Assembly (NCBI GenBank): GCA_018136815.1
Contig: CM030936.1
Span: forward strand, 2,755,079-2,819,078
Length of the DNA stretch: 64,000 nucleotides
DNA from: Isochrysis galbana
Lineage: Eukaryota > Haptophyta > Isochrysidales > Isochrysidaceae
Direction: 5' to 3'
The position numbers and the translations under genes were made by a program. How positions within the stretch are numbered: position 1 is the first letter of the stretch; every line of letters begins with the position of its first letter. Below are positions 43,571 through 52,831 of the stretch, piece by piece. The notes under the pieces are model-generated. The model was given only the letters and a program-made list of their open reading frames with translations, made no database searches and was not told the origin of the DNA.

Positions 43571-44240
43571 CTGCCGCTAGCCACCCTGCGTGCGTCGACC
43601 CAGCGCTCTTCTTACTCGGACCAACCGTTTCAACGGTACCTTGGAAAGAACCCGTGGGAAGGGATTACTGCGACCCGTGTGAAAAGTGCCTACCCGCAAC
43701 GCGGTTGTACATTGCCTGCGGGCGGGACATGCTGCAGATTGAGTCGCGTTGGTCACCTTGGGAAGCCTACCAACCGAACGGAGCAATGCTTGAAAGCAAT
43801 GTCGATGAAAGGTTTGCACGTTGGTGTGGGCATCGTCGTCGAGATCTTGCAGCAGTCTGGGGAATCAAGACCGTTCGGCTCGCCGTGCATGGATTTGTGC
43901 GGCGTCTTGGACCGCGAAGTCTGACTAGGGCCTGGAACCTAGAAGAGGTGCGTGTTAGTGTGGACGTCAGCCAAGGCGCGCATGGTGAGTTTGGAGGAGG
44001 GCGCGTGCTTTGCTGCGCTCGCGGGAGCATACCATGCGTGACGGTGCCGAGTGGGGAAATCGGAAGGGATCGAGGACTTGTTGGCTTCATTTGCTGCAGT
44101 TGTTGTGGGGAGAGGACTGTGGCTGTAGTTTGTGACAAAGTATGGTGTTCGTACACCGAGAGGAGGAAGGATGGGGGCCATGGGAGCTGCCGGGGCTCAC
44201 AGAGGGCGGAGCTGACGGATCGAGCATGACCACCGGCTCG
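43571..44240. other. Intergenic
   Basis: 3' flank of the CCDC6-like gene; no gene recognised. The long plus-strand frame crossing it overlaps exon 7 in another frame and is unsupported. Confidence 0.35.
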
Positions 44241-45107
44241 ATAAATAAAATAATTAATTTTAAAAAACATCTTAAGATTCTGGGCTACACACCTACTATC
44301 TACTATCCTAGGGTACCCCCCTAGCTGCTCTGACAACGCCCTTTATTTCCCTTCCCTCCACCTCTTCCCCTTCCCCCCGTCATTCCTTTGTCTTTGGTAT
44401 CCGGGGTTCGGCCCAGGTGCGCTACCACGGGCCTGGTTCGGAGTGCGGGTTCCGGGCAGGCCTCCTAGTGGTCCGATGCATTTGTTTGGTCGGCTGGTGG
44501 TGACTGGGCCGTTTGTGTCCCCCGTGTGCGTGTCGGCTTCCTGTGTAGCCCTCCACGCGTGGGTGACAAGCCACTATGTGTCCCCGTCTCCCGCGAGTTA
44601 CATCCCGGGTCCTCCGGCTATTATATGTGCCACCCTTAGCGAGTTGGAGCGAGTTGGCGAGCGTACGTACCTCAAAGCTGGGTTCTAGGTTGCCTTGTTT
44701 GTCTAGTGTGAAAAGTGGGTGTATGTCGTTCATGTCAATCCTTTTCTTCGGCTATCTGCCCATGCCCGCCTGGGCGGTCCTAGCCGAGTCCCTTGTGTTC
44801 GCGTATATCGTATATCAGAGCTTTGCTTAAAGTCGTGTATCAGTCCAACATTCTTATCAGCACCAACTCTTCCGAAAATGCGACTCCGTCGTAATGTATT
44901 TTGTAGAAGTGTAGAAGTCCGTTATTTATGATACATCTCCATGCTAGCATGCTAGAGTGTATAGTATGGTGAACGATCTCGGTGTTGTGCCCCCGGGGTG
45001 TATGAGTATGAATAGGTTATCGATGATGACCTCCTCTCTTAAAAACGGTAGTCGGGCTGCGTGAGAAGTCGAGTGATTGGGCTGCATAAATAAAATAATT
45101 AATGTTA
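44241..45107 (-). mobile_element. 5'-truncated LINE with 22-bp target-site duplication
   Basis: The direct repeats at 44241-44262 and 45086-45107 (beginning ATAAATAAAATAATTAAT) differ at one base and flank the insert. On the minus strand the insert begins with the last about 40 codons of a LINE ORF2: REEVIIDNLFILIHPGG...TILYTLAC, closely parallel to EDIIIDNLFMYPKG...TLYMLA of the LINE at 58985, then about 680 bases of 3' UTR. This size and structure fit target-primed integration. Confidence 0.8.
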
Positions 45108-45122
45108 TATCCAAGCCAACAA

Positions 45123-46153
45123 AAACTATTGTTATAGTTTGAACTATGGAGCGTGCCGCGACCGCTCCCGAGCCCCAGGCGACCCTCGCCACCGCGCCCC
45201 ACCTGGGACGCCCCACGCCGCCCGAGGCGGCTCGTCAGAAAGCCCTCTCAGAGCCCATCCAACCCATCCAAACCACACCCGCGCAAGCGCGCGGGGTGGC
45301 GAGCACTGGCACCGAACAGGTTGCCACCACCATGGCTCTGCGCATCATGCAGGGGGTCTTTGAGACCCCCTCCTACAGTGGGACACCTTCCCACCCCAAG
45401 AGCACCTCATGTGGGAGGGCAGCTCAGCTGCCCTCCCCATGGTGGAAACCTCTACCATCAGTGCACCCAACATGGGAGGGCACTTCACAACCATCAACCC
45501 CATACGGAGAGCACCCCATGCCTCTGTTTTCCAACTTGTTGACACAATTCTCATCTTCACCCCACTCTTGTGGGCCACTAGTACCAATCACTCAGTGCCC
45601 TGCCTTGGGCCCTCTTTCAACACTAGACTCCCTCTCCCACTCCCCCTTCACACTTCAACCAACCCAAACAGCACGAACCCCCCCGCCCTGTGTTCAAAGC
45701 ACCAAAAATTTCAATTCAAGGCACATGTTGATACACTTCCCGTCTTCACCCCACGCTTGTGGGCCACAAGTACCTACAACTCAGTGCCCTGCCTTGGGCC
45801 CTCTTTCAACACTTCACTCCATCTCCCACTCCCTCATCACACTACAACCAACCCAAGAAGCACAAACCCCCTCGCCCTCGGTTTCAAACACCAAAAATTT
45901 CGACTCAAGACCAGAGGGAGGACATGTCTTGAGGCGGCGTCGCTGCCCATGCCTAGCGCAAGGGTATAGCGCCCCCACTCAAACATCTCCTTCCCCAAAG
46001 CTCCTCTTTGAGGAGTTGCTCCTCACCCTCCCATTAGGCCCCCTTGCCTGCGAGACCAGAACAGGATCCTGGCGTGGGGGGCTGTTTGAGTGTGGAGGGA
46101 GGGGTGCTCCGGCTAGCGCAGGTAGTAAGCTAGTGAAGAGCTGGGTGGCATAA
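45123..46153 (+). mobile_element. Hairpin-headed retroposon, copy c, with 335-residue ORF
   Basis: Hairpin at 45123-45140 (AAACTAT, TGTT, ATAGTTT), then ATGG at 45146. The ATG opens a frame of 335 codons to 46153: MERAATAPEPQ, a region related at its first bases to other copies (ATGGAGCG), and two tandem about 63-residue repeats (residues about 130-256) sharing CGP.VP.TQCPALGPLSTL, SHS..TLQPTQ and STKNF(N/D)SR. The product is Pro/Ser/Thr-rich with no recognised fold. A GAACAG|GTTGCC donor-like site follows the N-terminal segment. Its end lies within about 40 bases of where the beta-hydroxylase similarity stops. Confidence 0.6.
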
Positions 46154-46771
46154 GGGGGAAGGGTGGCGAAATTCATCCTCGACTGCAACCCCACTTCTAC
46201 CTTTCGTGTCAGGATCTGGAATAACAATGCCCATATGACAACGAAGAGCTTCATTGGCTAATCCGCTCCATCCGCGATGTTTCTTTAGTTCAGTTCTAGG
46301 ACCAAGTTTGCTAAAAATCGCAGTTCGAAGCCCTGGAATGCTTCTGATTAATTCAATTGTCTTTGGAAATGTTGTCGAGTACTCTGCGTTCCAAACTCCA
46401 AAGCCATAGAGTGGAACTACCTTCCAATCATGACCCTCTTCTTTTGTGTAAAGATATTCTTCTGGCCAATCATAAATTTTGTACTCACTGCCAAGAAACT
46501 CTCTTTCAATGAGTTCAAAGTTGTTTGCGAGCATCTCAAGATGCGGAAAGACTTTGTAGGGGTTCGGGTAAAACCGCTGACGACATCCAAAGTAATGCTT
46601 CACGCAATGCTTCCCGCCTAGAAATAGCGTAGATAATATTGCAATGATAAACATAAAGATGACTTCTTTATTATTTGAAATTAATCCGCGCGGCCGACTC
46701 CCTCGTCCCGTGACAAGCAGCGACCCGTCTGCAACAATTGGACCCATAGGTGTTTGAATATAGGGACACAT
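46130..46771 (-). CDS. Aspartyl/asparaginyl beta-hydroxylase-like protein, truncated, AT-rich
   Basis: The frame has a membrane segment near the N-terminus (VIFMFIIAILSTLFLGG) followed by a domain typical of the Asp/Asn beta-hydroxylase family: FYPNPYKVFPHLEMLANNFE, KVVPLYGFGVWN, FPKTIELIRSIPGLRTAIFS, and KKHRGWSGLANEALRCHMGI, which holds the first iron-binding His (HRG). The usual second His region is missing: similarity ends at GIVIPDPD (near 46190) and the remaining about 24 residues look like readthrough. GC is strikingly low: 20, 25 and 14 of 60 bases in the lines at 46441, 46501 and 46621, against a GC-rich neighbourhood. The family hydroxylates Asp/Asn using iron and 2-oxoglutarate; relatives occur in algal large DNA viruses. 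Probably an incomplete, transferred gene. Confidence 0.7.
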   Translation of the reverse strand: MCPYIQTPMGPIVADGSLLVTGRGSRPRGLISNNKEVIFMFIIAILSTLFLGGKHCVKHYFGCRQRFYPNPYKVFPHLEMLANNFELIEREFLGSEYKIYDWPEEYLYTKEEGHDWKVVPLYGFGVWNAEYSTTFPKTIELIRSIPGLRTAIFSKLGPRTELKKHRGWSGLANEALRCHMGIVIPDPDTKGRSGVAVEDEFRHPSPLCHPALH

Positions 46772-46800
46772 TTGGGGGGGGGGGTAAATTGTATAAGGTG

Positions 46801-46900
46801 NNNNNNNNNNNNNNNNNNNNNNNNNNNNNNNNNNNNNNNNNNNNNNNNNNNNNNNNNNNNNNNNNNNNNNNNNNNNNNNNNNNNNNNNNNNNNNNNNNNN
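46801..46900. other. Assembly gap (100 N)
   Basis: Exactly 100 N, a placeholder of unknown true size. Sequence on either side (AT-rich hydroxylase side; GC-balanced side at 46901) may not be adjacent in the genome. Confidence 0.99.
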
Positions 46901-47544
46901 GGAATGGCTCCTTGGGGAAGACGCGTTGTGCTATCTGCTCATTGTTATCGGCATCGGATCGTCCGGCTCCCGGTTGATTTGTGCAGTCTCGCTGCGAACA
47001 AACCTGATCTCGCAGAGCAACTTGTTACTAGTGACTATTCAACCAAGCACGCATCAATTACAAATGATGACAACCGGTGCTACATGGCGCAACGCTCAGG
47101 AGGCGGGAAGGGTGCGCAATATATCTCGAGCTCAATACCCACCCACTAGGAGGATAGAATGTGCCCGCGTTGGCGGCTGGCGTCTCAATAGGCAAGCGGT
47201 AGCGTGCCTTGCCATGCAAGGCTTGATCTTGCTTGATCGTGGTTCAATACCAATCCTTTGGCTTTCACGCATCACGTTCATTTGAGACCAGTGAGTGGTG
47301 AGCACAGGGCGGCAGTAGTTTCGTCCCTCCCCATCCACCGCCTAACAGACGGCATATTTGGTAAAAGCCGCCTACCCGTATTCTGAAAAAAAGCGCTAGA
47401 AACCTTCCGCACGCTACCCTTCACGCCTAGACTCTGCCTCAACGAAGCGGGCGCGCTCTCACAACCCATAGCACAACCCTAATACACTAGCCCCAACATC
47501 CCACAATTGTGGGCCGACCTGTGGAGCACACTAGATTGCAACAT
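46901..47544. other. Unassigned sequence after the gap
   Basis: No gene recognised. Small frames only. Confidence 0.3.
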
Positions 47545-48110
47545 GGTATAATAGTGTAACTGATAACTGAGCATTAGCGCTTAGTACCGCACTACTCTCG
47601 CACTAGCCCTGGTACTAACACGACAGCACCCTAAGCGCACCTGCCCGTACGCCTCGACGCATGTTGCTGTCACAGATACATAAGCCTATGCACCCTCCAC
47701 ATCTCCCCCCTTGCAGGCCCCCGACTCCCATTCTAGCCCCCCACAAGAAGGCGAACCGACCTACGCTAGCCCGGTCACGCTCACCTCATTTTTATCACTA
47801 TTTCCCAGCCCTCCCCTGGGTGTCCAAGGATTCCTTAGGGTCCCCCCCTACCTGCCCCGGCACCTCCCTCCCCCCTCCGAACGACCTCCTCCCGCCCCAC
47901 GAAGGGCAATGGCGTCGGTGAGGGACCCGCGGCGCGACCAGGGTCGCGCTCACCTGCTTGGCCTCTGCGGGCGGACGCGGCCGCTTCGCCTGCGACAACT
48001 CCATGGGTACTGGGGGGGCGCCCTTAGCGGGGGGCCCGAAGGAGAGGTCAGCTGGGAGAGGTGGGGAGCGGCGGCGCGCTCCATGGCAAAACCAACTATA
48101 AATTTAGTTG
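47545..48110 (-). mobile_element. Hairpin-headed retroposon, copy b, near full length
   Basis: On the minus strand: hairpin at 48110-48093 (CAACTA, AATTTA, TAGTTG), ATGG at 48084, then sequence matching copy a (CTCTCCTTCGGGCCCCCCGC, CCCATGGAG, GCGAAGCGGCCGCGTCC) to a donor-like CAG|GTGAGC. A short insertion shifts the frame relative to copy a, so the ORF is broken. The 3' end (GGGAGTCGGGGGCCTGCAAG, CGTACGGGCAGGTGCGCTTA, ending TGCTCAGTTATCAG then TTACACTATTATA) matches the 3' end of 55839-56788. Copy b thus links the ATGGAGCG head to this 3' end. No target-site duplication was found. Confidence 0.7.
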
Positions 48111-48595
48111 CCAGCTGTTTGGGCAGCTGGCCAGCCGTCGCCATCTGTCTGGCCTCATTGCCATTGCGAGTCGCGGCATGCGCTTCCCCATATCATGTGC
48201 ATGCGTGGGGAGGGATGGGGACGGCATCATTCATGCTTTGCATAATACGGACGCACACCGCACATGCCGCGCGCACACACCACTGACCACACGGCTCGCG
48301 TCATCATGCATCATCATGCATCATCATCATGCATCATCATGCAACATCGCGCGTGCTAGACAAGGAAGCGAAAGGGACTCTTCGGCGCGCTCTTTGGAGA
48401 AATGTTGAATGAATCGTTCCAGGAGCTAAGGCAGCCCGCTCAAGAAGTACTAGAGACACGAGATGAGTCCACGGTCAGTCAAAGAACATCAGAATGAGAA
48501 TGTTAGAAGAACATCAAGAAAAGCAATCGACTTTCTTCGGAGAGCATTAGGCACCCAAAAGGTAGGCGGGGCTAAAATGTGAGATGCATACTTGG
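48111..48595. other. Intergenic with CATCAT microsatellite
   Basis: A degenerate ATCATCATGC repeat at 48300-48345. No gene. Confidence 0.4.
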
Positions 48596-50062
48596 TCAGC
48601 ACGAGGATGCTAACAAGAAAGACGTCACGTCGATTCGCATACGTGGGTCATAGGAGACAGGTAGCAGAGCATCGCCACCACCAAGCTGTGGCATGCCGAG
48701 AGTCTCGTCACAGCCGATGCCCCAGCCATATGCGCGGCCGTCAGCGCAGGCAGCGAGTGCATGTGATGGCCCCGCTGCAAGCGCAACGATGCGCTCGTGG
48801 CGAAGGGCATCGATCCGCCGAGGCACGGGCTGCTCCACATCGAGAGGGCCATGCTGGCCGTGACCAAGCGAAGGACTGAGTCCCCACGAGTAGACATCAC
48901 CATCGTCGCTGAGCGCGAAGCTGCAGTAGTCACCGACAGCGACGGCAATCACGGCGACAGAAGCGAGGGACATCACACGGAGGGGCAGTTCTTGTGGTTC
49001 CCAGTCGCAGTGTCCCAGCTGACCCACCTCGCTCGAGCCGAACGAGTAAAGCGCACCTGCGACCGTCGCAACGAGGCTGTGCGATGGCGATGCCGCCACC
49101 GCCACAATGCGCTCGCCTACCAGCTCCACTACACGCTCCGGCACCAGACCAGAGCCGTTGTGGCCAAGTGCACCGCGCCGGCCCCAGCTGAATAGTGCAC
49201 CGCGTCCAGTCGCCACCAACGTGTGATTGGAGGAGGCAAGCGCGCGGATGGTGGATAGAGTCGTTGGTGGAGAGGTGGGGGCAGACTCGTCGGCTGTCGA
49301 CGAAGTGGAAGAAGCACGTCTCGCCGGAATGAACGCGCCGCAAGACGTGGCGCTGGTCACCGTTGATGTCTGCCCTACGGCTACCTCGTCATCCCTGTCC
49401 CGAAGTTGGCCAAAGGGCATAGGTTCGCGGGCGCGAGTCACTGCGGCGCCCCGCTCCTCAAAGACACCCCACGTCCACAACATGCCCTCGCGGCTGGCGG
49501 CGCACGCATGGTGCTCTCCTGCAGCAAGCACTTCGATGCGCACCGCGCGCAACGCCTCGACCATCTTAGGTGTGCGCTGGCGAACGAGATTACCATGGCC
49601 GAGCGAGCCATGCGTGCACTTGCCCCATGAGAAGACGGCACCTAGCCAGCCGAGCGCGAGCGTAAAGCCGCTGCCGGCCGAGACGGAATGGATGCGCACC
49701 GAAAGCGAGGGGAGTGAGGTTGGCGAGCGCCACGCTGATGGGCCCCCCTCGACGTGCCCGCACGCGAGGACTTGGCCTCGGCGTGAAATAAAGACTGAGT
49801 GGTCGTAGCCTCCCGCGAGGGTCTGCCGGCTGGATTTACGCCGGAGTTCAAGCCAAAAGAGGAGCGAGAGCCAGCTCGCCTCGCCGCGTGGCAGGCTTGT
49901 CGGTAACCATGCCTCACCCGCTCGCCGGCGCAGCGCCTCTTCAAGCACTCCAGTGGACCGCAGCCGCTGGCTGACACGCGAGAGTGAGAGCAGAGCTCGC
50001 GTGGGCAGGTCAAGAAAGATGAGGACGAGGAGCTCGTGTGGCATCGAGAGCAGCGAGGCCAT
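48596..50062 (-). CDS. F-box and RCC1-repeat protein
   Basis: From the Met at 50062 the product has 488 residues; the frame continues 40 codons upstream, but that part is compositional. An F-box lies at the start (MASLLSMPHELLVLIFLDLP ... SLSRVSQRLRS). About seven RCC1-type blades follow: LAGGYDHSVFISRRGQVLAC, GSGFTLALGWLGAVFSWGKC, AAGEHHACAASREGMLWTWG, SSNHTLVATGRGALFSWGRR, SPSHSLVATVAGALYSFGSS, VGDYCSFALSDDGDVYSWGL, GPSHALAACADGRAYGWG. This should make a seven-bladed propeller. In known F-box/RCC1 proteins the F-box binds SKP1 in an SCF ubiquitin ligase and the propeller recruits substrate, so a substrate receptor is inferred. Single exon. Confidence 0.85.
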   Translation of the reverse strand: MASLLSMPHELLVLIFLDLPTRALLSLSRVSQRLRSTGVLEEALRRRAGEAWLPTSLPRGEASWLSLLFWLELRRKSSRQTLAGGYDHSVFISRRGQVLACGHVEGGPSAWRSPTSLPSLSVRIHSVSAGSGFTLALGWLGAVFSWGKCTHGSLGHGNLVRQRTPKMVEALRAVRIEVLAAGEHHACAASREGMLWTWGVFEERGAAVTRAREPMPFGQLRDRDDEVAVGQTSTVTSATSCGAFIPARRASSTSSTADESAPTSPPTTLSTIRALASSNHTLVATGRGALFSWGRRGALGHNGSGLVPERVVELVGERIVAVAASPSHSLVATVAGALYSFGSSEVGQLGHCDWEPQELPLRVMSLASVAVIAVAVGDYCSFALSDDGDVYSWGLSPSLGHGQHGPLDVEQPVPRRIDALRHERIVALAAGPSHALAACADGRAYGWGIGCDETLGMPQLGGGDALLPVSYDPRMRIDVTSFLLASSC

Positions 50063-50750
50063 CCGCAGATGCCGACGCGCGCAATCTACTCCGCCTTCCC
50101 CCTTGGCCCCCGCCAAACCCCCTCCGTCGCCTTCGCCTTCCATCCTCCTTCTCTCCCCCCCTGCCCCCAGGTGCCACCCCATCTACCTGCCCCCCCCCCC
50201 CCCCACCCACCCACCTTTCCTCCCTCCTGAAGCTGACCTCCCTGCCTCCAGCCCGCTCACTCCTCCCCCCCCCCTCCCCCCTCCCCCCCCCCCCCCCCCC
50301 CCCGCTCTCTCTCCGTCTCCCGCTCGGACCCCCGGGGGCTCCTCCGCCCGCCCCCTCGATACGAGGCAAGTAAACTGAATAGTGGTCTGCCGATGAGAGG
50401 GCCCACCCCGGTATCATTGCCAGGTCCACCCTAACCCTAACCCTAACCCTAACCTAGGAACGACGAACCTACCGGGAGGTGCACAGAAGATGAGTGCGCC
50501 GGCCCTCGCTGGAGCTGAGGCGGCGCAGGGCGCCGATGAGGAGCAGGAGGATGTGAGCCAGATAGCTGAGGAAGCGCCTGACAACTGCACTCGGTTACAG
50601 AGTTACAGATGCTCGGTCAATCTTATTTGATCTTTGCTCTTTGCTCTTTGCGCGCAATTTGAAATTCCAATTTGCGCCCGACAATAGACATAGACAATAA
50701 TAGCAATAGGAATATAGGGAATAGGCAATAGGGGGATAGATAGGGGGGTC
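50063..50750. other. Upstream region with poly-C and telomere-like repeats
   Basis: C runs at 50188-50205 and 50263-50303, then the interstitial telomere repeat at 50429-50456. No gene. Confidence 0.4.
50429..50456. repeat. Interstitial telomere-type repeat, (CCCTAA)4
   Basis: Four exact CCCTAA units plus CCTA, i.e. TTAGGG on the other strand. It lies between ordinary genes, not at a sequence end. TTAGGG telomeres are known from many eukaryotes, including algae. Confidence 0.9.
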
Positions 50751-50999
50751 AAACGGGAAACAGGAGCATTTTAACTATTAATCAGGGTGGAGGGTGGGGC
50801 TGGTTTTTTTGACCGTGGCGCCCCTCGTGATGACATCAGTGATGAGCACAAACCTCGCTCAAGTAACTTGTCAAGTAGGGCGGTCAAGCGGTCAAACACT
50901 TAAAATAAAAATATATCTTGAAGATGCCTACTGCTATTGCCACCCACTGCCCTTTCCGCACGGGTTCCCTCCGACAACGCCCTTGCCCCACCCTCACTC

Positions 51000-52162
51000 T
51001 CCTTTCCGCTCGCCCCCTCGTTCCTTTTTGTTCGGTTTCAGGGGGTCGACCCATGTGCACTACCTTGGGTCTGGCTTCGGGGGAGAGGGGAGGCAGGCCT
51101 TTTGGTTAAGTTTTGGTTTGACGCATTGTGCTGCGTTTCCTTGTGGGGGCCCAGCCGCGAGGCTTTCCCCATGGGTGGGTTGTGCGCGAGATTTTATCTC
51201 CCTGGTTCCAGGGCGCTAGCCCTGGTCACTCTAGCTCGTTTTCCTGTTTTTCCCTTGCCAGTACGTATTCGATTCTCATTCTTTGTGTCAATGTTCTGAG
51301 TGAGGGTCGTCGTCCGCTGCGTCGAAGAGAGGTCGGAAGTAATTAACATCTATTCCTATTCTTTTCTTTGGTTTGCAAGGCCTCATGAGTGTTTTGGTTG
51401 TGGTCTTGTCGACCGGCCGGGTCTATGCCTCGTGCTTGCGCACGGGGTCAGTTCCACGGCAGTGTAGGGGCCCAGCGCGGAGGCTTTCCCTATGGGAGAG
51501 GGGGCCTTGAGGCTCCCCTTGTCTGTGTTTTGCTGCTGTGGTTCTGGACCTCTGTGGTGGGCGTGCTGTAGCTGTGAGCTGTGTTGATTGTTTTGTTTGT
51601 GCGGGGCGTAGAGGTAGAGAGGGCAGGTCGAGCCAAGGCTCGCGGGTACCTGCAGTGTGGTGACACTGGCTTGGGGTCGCTGCATCGGCATCGCGTCGGC
51701 CATCACTTGGTCGGCCGGCGCGGCGAGGTGGGCGGAGAGAGAGGTGGGGGGCGCGGCGCGCGCTCCATGACCCTATCGTTTTAACGATAGTTGTCGTGCT
51801 TGCGCACGTGCGCACGAGGCCAGCGCCATGGCTGTGTAGGGACCCAGCCTTACGGCTTTCCCTATGGGATGCGGCACTGAGCCGGCTTTGATCTTGGTGT
51901 GGGTGGCCCATGGTGGCTAGGAGCAGATGTGGGCTGTGGGGGCCATGTCGGTCGTGCGCTGGTGCTGCGGCCAGTTGGTGCTCAGCTGTGTGGTGTTGGC
52001 GCGGGTCGCGCATCGTGCGCACCTGGGTCGGAGGGGCGCCCTCTCGCGGGCGCTTTGGATATGAGGCGTCGAGCATGGCCCGATAGTCCGTCGCGGCGGG
52101 GTGGGCGGCAGGGGAGAAGGGGCAGCGGCGCGCGCTCCATGACCCTATCAGTTTAACGATAG
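51000..52162 (-). mobile_element. Tandem hairpin-headed retroposon units, copies d and e
   Basis: Two head-to-tail units of about 370 bp. Unit e starts with the stem at 52162-52145 (CTATC/GATAG) and ATGG at 52140; unit d with the stem at 51790-51773 (CTATCGT, TAAA, ACGATAG) and ATGG at 51768. Both continue ATGGAGCGCGCGCCG and share near their ends CATAGGGAAAGCC and the CGTGCGCAAGCACGA word. Donor-like CAG|GT sites occur at comparable places. A third, more decayed unit is suggested by GGGGCCCAGCC..GAGGCTTTCC near 51148. Frames are disrupted. Confidence 0.65.
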
Positions 52163-52831
52163 TTGTCTCCAGTTGAGTACAGAAGTGGGAGAAGAAGGAG
52201 AGAGGAATCAGAAACAGATTGACCGAGCATCTGTAACACAGTTTCGTGTGCCACGGCCACTGGTGGTCGGGGTCGCGCATCATGGATTGCGTGCACATGC
52301 ATGTACTAGCCGCTAGCTCGCCACCACAGTATAGTATGCCCGAATCCCATGGAGACCAACGCGAAAAAATGGCTCACGCACACGATCCAGTCAGGAGGCA
52401 TGGTTGAAGACGACTGCCATAAGAGGAGACAATCACGCTTGGGATAAAGTGGATAGAGCTGCATGAGGATACGGCCCAAAATGGCTGAGTGAATGGCCAG
52501 TAGCGAGAAGATCGGACTAGGTAAGCGATGATCGGCGTGGCATTGAAGTGCAGAGGAATTGGGCCAGGTTTAAACTACCCACCCGGACCTGGTCGCCGAC
52601 TTGACGATCGCATCTATCGCAGGACACGTTGACACCAACGATGCAGCACCAGTCGAAGGATGTGTTACCGGCGTTAGCTGCGACTCCAACATCTGAAGTC
52701 AGAGAGCGTGGACCGATTCAACTTGATGCAACCCAGGGGTCCAATGCAGAGGGAACAGCATGCATCTCTCTCACACACATCGGTGGCAGGGAGTCCACCC
52801 GTCCTGGCTGTAAGGGATGCACAAGCGGCAT
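52163..52831. other. Intergenic
   Basis: No gene supported; the 101-codon plus-strand frame at 52629-52934 runs antisense into the CID gene and is not called. Confidence 0.35.

Noticed and set aside
43315-44229. 304-codon plus-strand frame
   Set aside because: It overlaps CCDC6-like exon 7 in another frame and has no recognisable domain.
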